Of a stretch of 64,000 nt of DNA, positions 12,969 to 26,400 are shown one piece after another (within the stretch, counting starts at the first letter, position 1; every line of letters begins with the position of its first letter). The notes beneath the pieces were generated by a model. The model made no database searches and had not been told where the DNA came from. It saw nothing but the letters and a program-made list of their open reading frames with translations. The stretch covers positions 12,334,149-12,398,148 of the forward strand of contig NC_052027.1 of assembly GCF_015832195.1 (NCBI RefSeq), written 5' to 3'. The position numbers and the translations under genes are program-made. Source of the stretch: Motacilla alba alba. Its lineage: Eukaryota; Chordata; Aves; Passeriformes; Motacillidae.

Positions 12969-13186
12969 GGTTTAGGTTGGATTTTGGGAGAAGGCTTTTC
13001 ACGCAGAGGGTGGTCGAGCACTGGAATAGGCTCCCCAGGGAAGTGGTCACGGCCCCAAGAGTGCCAGTTCCCAAACCTTTGGACAGCGCTCTCCGGCGCA
13101 CGGGGGGATTCCCGGGGCACCGTGTGCAGGCCAGGAGCTGGACTCGATGATCTGAGTCCAACTCAGAATATTCTGTGATTCTGTGG
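12969..13186 (+). mobile_element. CR1 LINE 3'-end fragment
   Basis: The stretch starts GGTTTAGGTTGGATTTTGGG, continues with AGAGGGTGGTCGAGCACTGG and AATAGGCTCCCCAGGGAAGT, and ends GAGCTGGACTCGATGATCTG ... ATTCTGTGATTCTGTGG. This is the classic order of the CR1 3' region with the terminal ATTCTGTG repeat. It lies just outside the SLMAP CpG island. Confidence 0.93.
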
Positions 13187-13189
13187 AAG

Positions 13190-16100
13190 TGCGGAGCTCA
13201 GAGGAGCTGGGGTGACACGTTCTCAGCAGAGCTTGAGTGTGAAACTGCAGGAGTCTCCTGAACATCCTCCTGCTTTCCCTGTGCGTGTCTGGTTGTTTTA
13301 TGATCCATGTTTAAAACCTAGGGAGCCGCGGTGTGGTTTGATGTGTCCTAGGGCCGGAGGAGTGCTCTGGCCATGTCTGCCATGTCTTGTTGCAGGTTGG
13401 CAGCTGGAGCAGGGGGACTCCAGGAGCAGCGGCTGCAGGGACAGGACTGAGGTGGGGTCACTGGTGCTGTGTCTTCCTTCAGTACGCCATGGAGCATCAT
13501 CCAAGGTCATATTTATGCCTGTTTTCTAGAAGCCAAGGAAAGGTCACTTGTCAAGGTCATCTGGTGCTGAACGAGTCTCTCCAGTCCAAATACATTTTTA
13601 ATTCCGTCATTCCCTGTAAAGCAAACAAGTGGGAATTGTTGATGTAAGATAGATGTTGGGGTCATGCCAGCACTATAATTACCCTGTGACAGGGTGTTAG
13701 GATTAGGGATATGGGAGATGGCAGAAAGAGCTGGCAGCCATCGAGGACAGGAGTGCAGCTGGGCCAGGCCAGCAGTGGATGAGGGGAAAAGCAGCGATCA
13801 AGGTAAGGCAGTGCAGTGTATGACACAAAGCATGATTGGTGCGTTCTTAGTCGTAGCACAGTAAAACCTCAGTAAAATGTCTTCATTTTTTCCCTTTCTT
13901 TTTGACTGCATTGTGATTTGGGGAAGGGAGGTTGATTCATAACAGACTAGTTTTTTTCCAACAATCCAGTGAGAAAACGACAGCAAAACTAGGCTGTAGC
14001 ATCTGTGTTTGAACCAGAGAAATGAAATCCAAGATTAAACACAAGTCTAATTTTGTGAAGATAAAAACAAACAACTGATAGGTGGAATGTTTAGAACTGT
14101 TGATCCGTAGTTTTAATTCTCCTGACAGGGAAAAAAAAAATTGGCACGTCACTTCATGGCTTTCATCAGCTTATGAGATTGTACTACTCTGATAAATATA
14201 ATTATAATTTGCTCTTACTAATTTTTTTAATAAGTGGAAATTCACTGTGGCTGTTGCTAACAGCACACCAGGTGCCCTAACTAATCAAAGGAAAAAGGAA
14301 AGGTATAAAAAAGAGGATGGAGAAAGTGAGAATAAATTAAGGTCATTAGGAGTTACATTTAAGGAAATGAGTTGCAAAAGTAGAAGTAATTGAGAGCACT
14401 TTGGAATAGCAAAGTGTAACAAGTGGGGACAAAGGGTACTACAGGTGTTGGAATGAAAACAATGTTTCTGAGAGCATTTTTTATATTGTTGTGTGCGTGT
14501 TTAATGGAGAAAGGAGACTGGAAGTAAAATTAGAGATGAAACAGATCCATTACCATCTACAGGGCCTAAGAGAATCAGGTAAAATGATAAACTGAGCAGT
14601 GGATACATTTCTCTGATGTTCTAACTATTAATAATAACAACATTATAATATAACTGTGTCATTTAAACTATAAGCCACTGGCATATTATGTTTTCCTGAA
14701 CCCTTCTTCATCCCCAGGAGGAATCCCACTGTGACAGGCTCATGCAATGGTATGAGAAAACTAGCTGGCAGTGGTGTGTGCCTTTCTCATTCTCTTTGGC
14801 ACTGCCAAATGGCTCATGGAACAGCTGAGCTGCACCCACTGCTCATCGAGGACATTAATTTGACCCTTCCTTCTCTGCACGAGTGCCAGCTCTCAGTGGA
14901 GCTGCGTGGGTGTAGTTATCCCTCAGGCTTTTCAGCTCCTGTTTCAAATTGCCTGACGAGTTCAGAAGTTATCAGGGGCAGAGTCAAAGGCTAAGATGAA
15001 AATACAGAAAGCAGTTGCATTCTGAAATGAGGATACAAATACTGTATGGGTATTTCATGAGGTGTCTGCTGCTTACCAGAAAGTGTCCATCCCAGAATTG
15101 TGGAAAGCAACAGGTGGATGAGGAGTTCTGTGTGAAGTGCTTGGCGGCTGTGCTGTGCTCGGAGGAGGAGGAGAACGGGGAGGAGGAGGAGGGAGGAAGT
15201 GTCAGCTCCTGCTTGGTTTCTGCGAACGCTGTCACACAGCCGAAGCACGCAGAGCACCTCGCAGCCATGTTAGGTAAGGGCAGCAGGAGCCAACTGTGTC
15301 CCTCCTTTTTCTGGGCAGGAAGTCCATGAAAATGTTATGATAGCCATCATAGCTGAGGGCAGAAAGAGCCCGCTGCATAGCCATCTTGGATAAGGGAAAG
15401 GGAGCTCTTTAGGGGACTGTCACTGTCACATTTATCCTCTAAAGAGCTGCAGTCTGTGTCAGGAGGATGAAATGCAGCTGAGATAGGTCATGTGCATACC
15501 TGAAAAACATCTAGATTTTGGCTTCTAAAACATTCTGAACCAAGATGTCAAAAAGTAAGGAAATGTTTCAGAGAAGTTTTCTCCGGTGTTAAAAAAATTA
15601 GTTCTAATTACCCCCCCAGATTTAGTGAAGGGGTTACACACTTTTATTTTAGTGCTATTCTTGTTCTTTAGTTTGAGACTTATTTTCTGTTTGTGATCAT
15701 TTAACTCTCTGATGGGTTATATAAAGAACAATTGCATTATCTTTCAGCATTAATTTTGACAGAATAAGCAACTACCAGTTTAATCCTGTCTTGTCAGGTA
15801 GGTTCTCCATTTATTCCATTCTCTTTCAGATCCGTCCCTGCTCCTGTTTCTGGTTTGTATTAAAAAAAGGATACTTGTATCCAGTATACAAGTGGGTGTC
15901 TTACCGACATAACATTTACATTAATGTAATAGACGTAGTGAGCATGTGCTGAATGTACTATTCAATTTAGATTATGTAATAATTATGAATGTTTTATACA
16001 ATGATTTAAAATCTATTATTTATTATGTGCTATATATCCTATGTGTTTATATATACAATGTACATTGCATAGGATGTTGATAGTACATGTATTTGGTATA

Positions 16101-18640
16101 TATACATAAGTATAATGTAACCTGCATACCATTAATACACGTTATGCTAATATATAGCTAATTTTACATGCAGTGTTTTTTCATTTCAAATTAAATCAGG
16201 CAAGTTGAAATATCTGGCATATTTTCACTGCTTTATCATTTTAGCAGACCATAGTCATCATGTGACCAGCTCTTACTTGCTTTTCTATTAATATATCAAT
16301 TTAATGGTCAATATTAGTATTGACTTTTTGAAATGTTTGATGTTTTCTGTGGCTGTTTGAAAAATGGAAAAGGTGCTTTAAAAATAATTGTGACTTTTTT
16401 TGGTGTGTGTTTATTTGTTTTAACTGAATGTATTTATTAGACCAAATAAAATTTTCAAATACAAATAAAATACTGCTTTAAACTGAAGTCTTGAGGCGGG
16501 GGATGGAGGGGAAGATGAGATGAGCAGATGATGTTTATGCAGTTCCTTGGTGTTTCTCTGTGGATGTGAGCAGTCTGCACAGTCACTCCCTGCTGAAGCT
16601 GATGGAGCCTGGCCAGCCAGCAGCCAACACAACATTTGCTGCTGCCTGATAGAAACCATCCTGCTGAGAGACGCAGGCCAGCGCCGGGCAGATCGCAGCT
16701 GCAGCAGCAAGATAGAGCATGGAAGAAAGCAAGGCAGGCTCAAACATTGAGCAGCTGGGGATCTTTAGAACCCAGTTGTCCCACATAGGCCTTTTCTCAT
16801 TTCTATTCCAGCAACTGACATAAAGGGCATGCTTCTTCTAGCAGTATCTCCTGTCCAAATCCCAGATATTAACAGATGGCTGCATTTCTGCAAACCAAGG
16901 CAGAGTTCCTGGAGATTTGTAAGGGCACATTCCATATGCAGAGCCCTAGTGTTTTATGAGGCTTTATTGCAAGTTGTAGCAAAATGCTGTCAGTTAGTTG
17001 GTTCCTAACTCTGAAGTCTGTTTTCTGTCCTGCACTGATGCTTCTTGAAGAAGAAACTTAGATGTTTCTAAATGTTACAATACATGCAGAAATACTTTTC
17101 TTTCTCAACTGAAGGAGATAATCACATTTTATCAAAACTAAAATGTATTTAAAATGGCTAAGTGAAAATCTTTCTGAACCACTGTTTATTGGGAATATCT
17201 CCAGTAGGTAAGAATCCTTTCTTCTGTACTTTTCTATCAGGGATCACGTGTCTATTCTCTTAACTTCTCCCGGCAAAAGATTATTTGTTAAGCATCCAGT
17301 GGAATTAATTTACTGTTTAATAAAATGTATCACTCTTACTAAGTACTTTATTCTTATTATTTTACATAGATACACTTACACTTTTTTATTCACATGGAAA
17401 TTTAAGAAGGGGCCAGCAAAAACTAGAAGAACATGCATGATGATAAGAGCTAAAATTTTTGGTTTGCCCATGACAGCAAGAATATAAACAAGGGAAGGCT
17501 TATAAGAGGCAGTGACATGAAATCTTTTCTTAAACCAAGTGATAAAAGCTTTTGGCCAGGCCATTTAGGTTCTTAAATAGAAACAGCAAATGAAATCCAC
17601 TGAGACTCATTGCACTGAGTTTGAACTTGATTAAGTTCAGTCTTAGTCATGTCTTTTTGTTGAGAGTAATCTTCTACAGAATTTAGGAGTTAACTACTTG
17701 AAAAATCCTTGAGTCTTGCATGGTATCACTGTAAAATACCTGAAGCAGCTGGAGACAGCAAGAACCTTCCCACAGAGCCCTGCCCGAGGCTGCACACTGC
17801 AGAACGCCATTCCTATCTCAGTTTGTATCTAACATTCACTTTGCTACTCATGGTTTATGATAACTCAAGGCCGCTGTATCTCAAGTCATTACCATGATAA
17901 TTTTGTGTGTTATAATTTTGTCTGAGTTATATGTTTGTTCGTCTTTTGTCTAGAAAATTACTCCAATGATCAAAGCATACTTTAATTTCTAGCAGTTTGC
18001 TTCTGATAGATAAACAAATGTTGTTAATTTGCCTTAAGGAAACAGTGCATCTAAGGAGTCCTACATTTTCTTTTAAGTATGTATAGATATATTATCTTGG
18101 TTTTAATATTTGCAACTCCTGTTCTGGAGAAAAAATGGCATGTAGTGATTCCGGTAGCAGCTCATCTACACCTACTGCTACTGAAGCTATTCTAGTAGCA
18201 GTCAACCAAAAGTCTAGTGTGAATAATTAAATTAAAAGAGGTCAGGAGTTTTGGGAGAGGTGAATGCATGATATTTTATTTTTCTTTTTTTTTTTTCTTT
18301 TTTGTTAAATAAAGTAGCTATTTAGCACTTTTAACTCTACAAAACGTTTCATAATGAAATATAAATAGCTGTTGGACTGTGCTAAAAGAATATTTGAAAG
18401 CTCTTACATTATTAAAGAGCTTGGGCTTTAGCTAAGGCAATAAAAGAGGGTTTAAGAGATTTGGATGCTTTTTTAATTATCCCAGTTTCCTGTGAGCGTG
18501 AAGCTGTCCAGCCATCGGGTATTTCCATCTCCCTGCCGCGCCGTGCTCAGCGGTGCGTAGACACGATGGAGACACGCCTGTTAATTACTTGGCGGCCACG
18601 GCGGCCCCCAGCAGGTGCTGTCACTGACACGTCAAAGAGA
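13190..18640. other. Intergenic region between divergent SLMAP and DENND6A promoters
   Basis: No gene, RNA gene or coding exon was recognised. The stretch is AT-rich, with a GGAGGA-rich patch (about 15,165-15,201), a very AT-rich interval (about 15,900-16,180) containing a short CCTATG/CATAGG inverted repeat, a moderately GC-rich patch at about 16,530-16,750, and a T tract at about 18,280-18,305. The patches could be old repeats or conserved non-coding DNA; I cannot tell which. Confidence 0.6.
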
Positions 18641-19420
18641 AAAGAAAGCGGATGGATCCGTTGCCTGCAGAGCTGCCCTCGCGAGCACCCCGCTAAGCGC
18701 CGGTGGGGCGGGCTCCCCGGGGCCGGGCGCGGTGTCCGCACCCCGAGAGCGGAGCCGCTTTCCCGGCCCGAGCAGCTCCGCCCGCCCGGGGCCCGCTTGG
18801 AGGGGCCGGGCCGGGCGCACCGCAGCCCTTCCCTGGCGGGCCGCGCGGGGGCGCTCCCTCCCTACGGCCCCCACCCCCCCCGCTCCCCGCAGGAATGGTT
18901 CGGCCTCCCCTCGGTGCCCGCTTGGCCCCTCCCACTCCGAGCGGCTCCGGGGGGAGCGGGCGGGGCGACGCGAGTCACCTGACTCCGCGCGGCGGGGCCG
19001 GGGTCGGGGCCATGTCGCGGCGGGAGCGGGGCCCGGAGCCGGGGCCGGGGCCGGGCGGTGCCGAGGTGGCCGCAGAAGATGCGGAGGCGGAGAGTCCCGA
19101 CCAGTGCCTGTCGCTGCTGCCCTGGGACCGCTTCTCAGCCTGGCTGCACTGCGTGTGCGTGGTGGGCTTCGACCTGGAGCTGGGCCAGGCCGTGGAGGTA
19201 CGTGCGGCGGCGGGCGGGGGGCAGCGCTCGCCCCGCGGGCTGCGGCGGGGCCCCGCCGGAATCGGGCGCTTCCTCTGGCCCCGGTGTTGCACAGAGGCGG
19301 GGGAAGCTCGGCCGTGCTTGAGGAAGCGTGGTTGTGCGGAGCCCCGGAGCGGCGAGCGGGGCAGCGCCCCGGTGAAGGGCTCGGCTGTCCCGGGTGAGGC
19401 TGGTGCGGCTTTGCTCACGG
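18640..19420 (+). promoter_or_regulatory. DENND6A: DENND6A CpG-island promoter
   Basis: A CpG-dense block spans the DENND6A first exon. It holds several GC-box-like elements, and an inverted repeat GAGTCA-CC-TGACTC at 18,972-18,985 starts 40 bases before the start codon. No TATA box is obvious. The transcription start was not determined. Confidence 0.75.
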
Positions 19421-20428
19421 TGCTGCTTGTGCTGGCAGTGGGCGCTTTTTAATGGTTTGCATCGCGTCCCGGGATTTGGATGAAGTACACCGTCGGTTTT
19501 CTTTGCATACGAATAGTGCTAATTTCTATAGCATCGAGGTGTTAAAAATGTGATAATAAGGAGAATGTGAATGATCTTCATAATTAACAGCGTTCTCCAG
19601 GTCGCTGAGGTGTGCGAAAAGGTTCTCTGCGGGTTTGAAGCGTTTTCCTTCAGCACAACTGGGTGCCGGCCCCTGGCAGTGTCACAGCTACGGCTGCGAC
19701 TCCCAGCCGTGCCCTCTGTGCAACAGGCAGGGACAGCTGTGGCACTGCTTGGGGAGGGCAGGGACAGCTGTGGCACTGCTTGGGGGGGACAGGGACAAGG
19801 ACAGCTGTGGCACTGCTTGGGGAGGGCAGGGACAGGGACAGCTGTGGCACTGCTTGGGGAGGGCAGGGACAGCTGTGGCACTGCTTGGGGAGGGCAGGGA
19901 CAGCTGTGGCACTGCTTGGGGGAGGGCACGGGGAGCTCACAGTGCTGGGAAATGGGGTGAAGAATCACTGTTCGGATCAGTTTCACATCCTCTTTCACCC
20001 TGTTCACCATGTGACTGCGCAGCAAACTCTTGGTCTGCAGGGAAAGTGTCTTTTTCTTTCTCTTTCTCTTGCCGTAAAGGGGTCCCAGCCTAAATGCATG
20101 GCAGACTGGCCTAAAATTCAACCAAGCTGTTACAGTATGTAAAATACATAACCGTTGGCCAAAAAGAAATGCAGATAAAACCAGGATACTGTGCTAATTA
20201 CCTGAGTTCTATTCCCTTGATGTTATAAGCTGGTGTTAACAACAAAGACAGAAGTTTCTGTATAACCTGTGACTTGGGCAGCTGTTGTGCTCAGTGCTGA
20301 GGGAAGCACAGCCTCTGTCCTGGCTGAGACTTCTCAGTTGATAGTCACATTAATTTAACTGGATGCATAAAATGAGACTTAAAATGTCTACAGAACTAAG
20401 GCCTATTTTGTTTTGGGTTTTTCTTTTT

Positions 20429-20471
<43 letters not shown>

Positions 20472-23400
20472 GTTTATTTTTTTTTCCTCCCAGCATGTAG
20501 CTGCAGGAAGAATAATTAGCTTCAGTTTATGTAGGAATTCTGGGAAGAAACACCGGCTAGTGAGGAGAATGAGTATGAATTCGAGTCTATATGCCCATCT
20601 TCTGACTAAATGGGGATAACTCAGCATCATTCAGCTTCTGAAAGTTACATTTAGTGTGCAGCTGCTTAGCGTAAGATAACAAAGGAGAGTATTAAGAGTT
20701 GGAAAAGAGACAGTGATTGGTTTGCTACGTGCAGAATGCAGGTGTTCCACTGGTGTTTGCTTTCAGCTTCAGTTGTGCTAATAATGTCTTACACAGCTGG
20801 ACATCATTTGATAGGAGACTGAGGGGAAAAAAATGCACTGGAGATTTTCTGGCTGGAGAACAGAAAGGTGCTTAGTCAGAGATCAGCCAGCGGGTATAGC
20901 TGTTGTTTTCTATAGAGTGGGAGAGTGTTGTGTTAGCAGGAAATAAATTTACTTACATTTAGTAGAACAAGATTAAATGAACTAATGGGACGTTAGCTGT
21001 ATGTAAGATGAGGACTACATGAAGCTGCTGTTCCTGCACTGAACTTCTGCTCTTCGACTAGGTCCCATCTTTGGAAGCCCTGAAACCTTCTTTGAAACAT
21101 AATCCTGGAATTTATGTCACATTTCCTCTGCTTATAAGCTAGCCATGCATTTCTGGAGTTTTGGAGTGGGTTGTGGGTTGTTTTGAGGACCTTTTTGGGT
21201 GAAATTTAGGTGTCTGAGGTTTGTCCTCTTTCCTGTGTATTCTATTCCCACCTGCTTGCATAATCACTGATTTTGTACATCCTTTCTTTTCTGAGATAAT
21301 TGTGCTTCCGCATCTTAGTTGTGTTGCATCATTTTTGATTTCTGTGTTGTGCAAACTTACTACATGATCTGTTTGTTTTTCTGTGAGTACAAAAAGCCAT
21401 GACTTGGAGTTTATTCCTTGAGCTTCCACAGTTGTCATTAGGGACTGGTGTTCATCCTCCAAGAGCTGGTAATAGATCATGTTTTTCTGGTTGAATTTTC
21501 GTTGCTCCAGCCTAACTTTGGATTGCAAGAGATTTCAGACAATAATGTGTGTTTGCTTTAAATGTAATAATCTACTGCATTTTGCACGTACAAGTTAAAT
21601 CTAAATGCTGTAATCTTGCTCTCCTTTGAGACCTTTTGCACAAAAAATCTCTTCTCAGATAAGAACTGAGACCTGATATTAATAGCTTACAATTGAAAAT
21701 GTTCTACAGCTGGGAAGGGGCTCAAGAGTTGTACTGTTAAAATATTTAATGGAAACTTACTGCTTGTACCCAGCTTATTTTCAAATAAAATAATACTGTT
21801 TTTTTCCTGTAGGTGATATATCCTCCACATTCCAAACTCACAGATAAAGAGGTAAGTCATAGTTGCTATATATAATTTAGTTTTAGCTTAGGAAATATAA
21901 ATATATTATATCTCAGGAAATATAACAGCTCTCTTTTCTTTTCCCTACCCTTTAGAAAACCAATATTTGCTATTTGTCTTTTCCAGATTCTAATTCAGGT
22001 AAGTGCTTTCTTCACTCTGTTGTTGCACTAAACTGTGTTAAAAAAGAATTTTACAGGATGTATTCTGGGCTTTAGATCGAATACGTATTTATATCTCTTA
22101 ATTAACATTGCAATACAGAAATGTTGCGGCTAAGGTTAAATATAAACCTGCAATTGTCTGCATTGCAGTATGGTCTGAGCGTTCTTCTCTGGTTTATGTA
22201 AGTGTGTAAGACCTTCCAGATGACATTTGTGCAGACGTTTCAGAATACTTGGCAAGTAAAGAATGAACATCTTAATCTTGCTCTTTAAACAAAATAATAG
22301 TATTGTCACTGTAGAGAGGAGAGTAGGCATGGAATTTGAAGGATTTAATAAATCAAATGGAAGTATATGGAACCCTCTTCTCATAAAGGACTAAATGTGT
22401 ATTTTCTAAGTTCATAACAGTGAAACTGACTTTTAAATTCAAAAGCATTTAGAAAGCTGAGGTTTTCCTTTCATAATTGTTCTATCCCCATTCTTGCTGT
22501 GCCTGTGGCTGTGTGTGGTCCTGCTTGTTAAATTATTCTCGAATCTAAACTTCTGCTCTTCTGCTGCCAAGGAGAAACTGGGACATGTGGCTGATGGATT
22601 GGACCACCTGCAAAAAGAAATTACAGAAGTTCAGACACTTCCTTTCACATTTATTTCTATACAGAAGTCAAAACTTGCAGGACCAGCATTGTGCCTGTAA
22701 CTGCACTGGCTCTGAGCTTTTGGATGCTCTGCAGTATGACAGCTTGGATAGGGAGTGATGCAGATGTGTGCTTTTAATGGGTGTGAGCTCTCTCTTAGGT
22801 AATTCTACAAAGTATTTTGGCTAGTTTTTCTCCTTTGTCTAAATGCCACTAAAATTAAGGTATTTTCTCTGTTCTTGCTATTCTGTATGGAAATAGAGGC
22901 ACAGCTTCTTTCTGTTACTGAAATAGGAGTTAACTGTGTCTTCTAACAACTCTCATGGTAGAGTAAGTATGGTTATAAGTATCTTCAGTCTTTAAAAGGT
23001 GTCTTGAAGGTACAGAATCATGTGTTAGGAGCAAAGGTTGCTTTCTTACAAGTTTTTCATGTGTTTTTTCAAATAAGAGTGTAGTATGCTGCTTCAGGCA
23101 GAATAGGTATATATTGAGGAGGTTTTACTTTCAGCAGGGACAAATTCCACTTTTTTGCTTTTCATAATGTCCCTATTAAGGACTGTTGGTTCTTGATCAT
23201 TCTTGGTAGGCTTAAGTTTCAAATGATGTAGAGGGAATAACCTGTGTAAAAACTGCCTTCCACAAGGCTGGAAGTGTATCCTGTCTGTTAGGATTTATTT
23301 TTTTCATGATAAGCCTTAGCATAAAAAGAAAAGCTTTATATAATAGAGCACTGAAGGAAGTTATTAGCTTGCAGCTAAATTTGAGGTCAGCCCATCCCAG

Positions 23401-26400
23401 GTTTTCATGGCTCAAAAGGTTAATTCAACTTTTTTTTCTCTTGATACTACAAAGAAATATTATTCCAGTACTTGTGGCTGGGAATTTAGTGGAAAAAATT
23501 GATTTAATGAGCTCCTAGATCACAACACTTGTGGTTTTTAGCTGAGTTTTGCAGTACAGTTATTTTAAAACAATGCTTTACCTTCTCTGCATGGATAATT
23601 GAAAAAAGAATAGACACCAATCTTCTCTGCAAGAGCTTGTTAAATAAGAAGACATCATATTCTGAATGATATTTGAACATAATAATGATTAAGGGTAATT
23701 TAGGTCTTCTGTGTGTAGGTTTTTATAATAGTTCATGAGGGCTTTTTTCCTTTGGATGAAGGGAATGAGCCTTGAAAAGTTGAAGCAAATATTTAGTGCA
23801 GTGTTATTGGCATGTGCTGTGGTTTTTCTTATTGTTGCATCCTCGCTGAGCGCTTGTTACCTGTTTGAATTGAATGTTGGGAATGTCACCATGTTTGGCT
23901 GGTTTTGGTTTTGTCTTGGTGCATGGAGGTTTCTGGCTGCAGCTTCAGGGGGTTCTGAGGCTCGGAGCTGGGTGCTCTGTGCATGTCAGTGTCACTCTGC
24001 TCAGCCAGTGCGTCTGGCTCAGGGGCTGGGCTGTCTCTGCTTGTTGCAGCAGAATGTGTGTGACTGAAAGAGAAGGTGAAATGGAACTTGAAAGTCTGGT
24101 GAAACAGTTTCGCAGGGAATTAGTTATGTTTTTCTCTAAGAAATTCATTTTGATAGAAATGAAGGAAAACTTAGCTCCTTGGAGGTATTACTGGGAAGTC
24201 CTACTCAATTTCTCTCAGTTTTCAGCAATGAGCTTTGCAACTTTCAAAATGATGAATCCCTGACCTGCCTGTGGAGTTAGAGATCAGCATAACACACTCC
24301 TACAGTGTGACTTCTGTATGAACTGTATGGTGTCAGAAAAAGAGGTAAAGTGCAGCCATGTAGCAGAGCAATGACATGGCTAAGGTGATCAAAGCTATAC
24401 AGGCATGCCAATGAAGTGGGTCAGGGCAGTAGGAGAAAAGCCATTTGACCTGTTTGAGGACACGATAGTCACTGTGAGGCAGGGACTTTTTTTTCCTGGT
24501 TGCAGAAGTATATTTACTGTTGGCAAAGATGCCAAATTATCCACTTATAAAATTATAAATATATTAATGTTCACAAGGGCAAAGCAAGATAAATGAACCA
24601 AGACTCTGATACCTCTTTGGCTGTAAGCAAGTGCTCATGTTAAACAAGGCTCAAACTGAGAATACTGTCTGTCATTTATCTCTTCCCCGTGTAGGTTGTC
24701 TTGGGGACACACAGTTTTGTTTTAGATTCCGACGGTCTCCTGGAAGGAAAGTCTCAGTGTGTTGTTTTCTGGACCAACTGGACAGAGATCTACCAGTTTA
24801 CTTAAAGGTTGGAAATGAGAAAAAATGAAGTTAAATTTCTTTTGGGTAGTGTTAATTTGTGGGTCTTCACCTTTAAATATAACATTTGAAAAGAAAAATC
24901 TCTGAGCTGGATGTCCTGAAAGTCAAAACCCATGTTTGTTGTAGATAATAATAATAATAATTTCATTAACTATTCTTTGTTTTATCAGTATGGATTTTGG
25001 ATTATAAGGAATTAAATTGAAGCCCAGATCTATTTCATTTTTGACTAGAAACCTGTAGATGAAATTGTAAGAACCATTACTGTTGTGGAAATATGAAGTG
25101 CTTTATAACTTAATTTAAACAATTTCAAGCAACTTGGGCAGTCTCAGTTTTTACCCTTCAGTTTTTGAAGCTGGAGCAGTTATCTGAAAGAGGTGGTGGC
25201 CAAAAGTTGTTCTCATCATGTCCATAGGGAATATTGAAGCCTCTGGGAGCCTGATTCTCAAACTCAGTTCAGTTCTGTTTATGGGGCAAATACTTGAATT
25301 CCTGTTTGTAGGAAGGATGAAGCTGATGTCTTGTCTTTGAACTGTGACAGCCTACTTCCTTAATAATCCAAGAATCTTTTCTAAAACTAATACATTGAAA
25401 CACTAGGTTTTATCTCTTCAAGTCAGAGCTTTTAAGGTTTTTAATTGCTAAAATCTTTTTAGTGCTACTTTGCAGAATTATAAAAGTTGATTTATTACTC
25501 AAGAAATTATTTCTGGTTTTGGTTTCACAGTGTGTGAAGAGAATGTAGATATAAAAATAGTAAAGCCAGAAAGCACAGCTGTTTCCCCATGATGATGTTT
25601 TCTCTTTGAAGTACTTACTAAAAAAAGATAATGCTAATAAACACAGTAATCCTTCTGAGTTTATTGTATCTAATCAACTTTAGAGCTCACAGGGGAATAG
25701 GCTTTTAAACTGCATGTTGGATGCTTCAAAAAGGAGGGCAGTAACAGGTGGTTGTGTTGAATTCTTTCCTTTCTTTTGCAGAAAGACTCAGCATATTACT
25801 ATGGCTATGTGTATTTCAGACAAGTTCGAGACAAATCATTAAAAAGAGGCTATTTCCAGAAGGTAATTTAGTTCTTTTAGGAAAATCTTAATTTAGAAAT
25901 TATTTTTCAGTGACTGCAGAGGAACAGGAAAACTGTCTTGCTCTCTAACTAAATTAGTTGCTAATTTATAGTAAATTGGTCTAATTTGGCATCAGCTATG
26001 CTATGTTCCAGCTCTGCTGTCAGAAGAGATAGTTTTGTGTCTGTGTTTAAAAATAAAAAGTTGGGAAGTTTTGGGAGTTGTTTGCAGTTTGCCTGTAGTC
26101 AGATGTGTGGTTGGCTTGCCTGTGTGAGAGAAATCTCACTTGGTGTTGTCTGAGGGTAACAGGTGCAGTAGAACTGAAGGAAAGTGTTGACTTGAAAATC
26201 TGTTTTGTTACTCTTTATTCCAGTCACTCGTCCTCATCAGCAAGCTGCCTTATGTCCATCTCTTTCGTACCATGCTTAAGCAAATAGCACCAGAATACTT
26301 TGAAAAAAGTGAAGCTTTCCTGGAAGCAGGTAGTGTCCTGTAATGGTGTACTCTTACACTATCACGTACTTCTGGGGAAATAAACAGCACTGTCGTGTTC

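Larger units (their letters stand above)
19198..21812 (+). other. DENND6A: DENND6A intron 1
   Basis: The intron begins inside the CpG island. It contains a six-copy 31-bp minisatellite (19,730-19,928) and a 40-base T run (20,431-20,470) followed by further T-rich sequence. A 129-codon open frame on the minus strand (21,139-21,528) begins at TTG and shows no domain; it is treated as chance. Confidence 0.8.

Noticed and set aside
12248..13120. 290-codon minus-strand open frame at the SLMAP promoter
   Set aside because: Composition artefact of the GC island; it crosses a consensus donor and runs antisense through a CR1 fragment.
19730..19928. Regular repeats as a possible CRISPR array
   Set aside because: The copies are directly tandem with no unique spacers, in a vertebrate intron.
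19571..20142. Open frames of 129-200 codons on both strands with repeated [10 protein letters not shown] or [10 protein letters not shown] peptides
   Set aside because: They are translations of the 31-bp minisatellite in DENND6A intron 1, not a repetitive protein gene.
21139..21528. 129-codon minus-strand open frame in DENND6A intron 1
   Set aside because: It begins at TTG, has no domain, and a few frames of this size are expected by chance in 64 kb over six frames.
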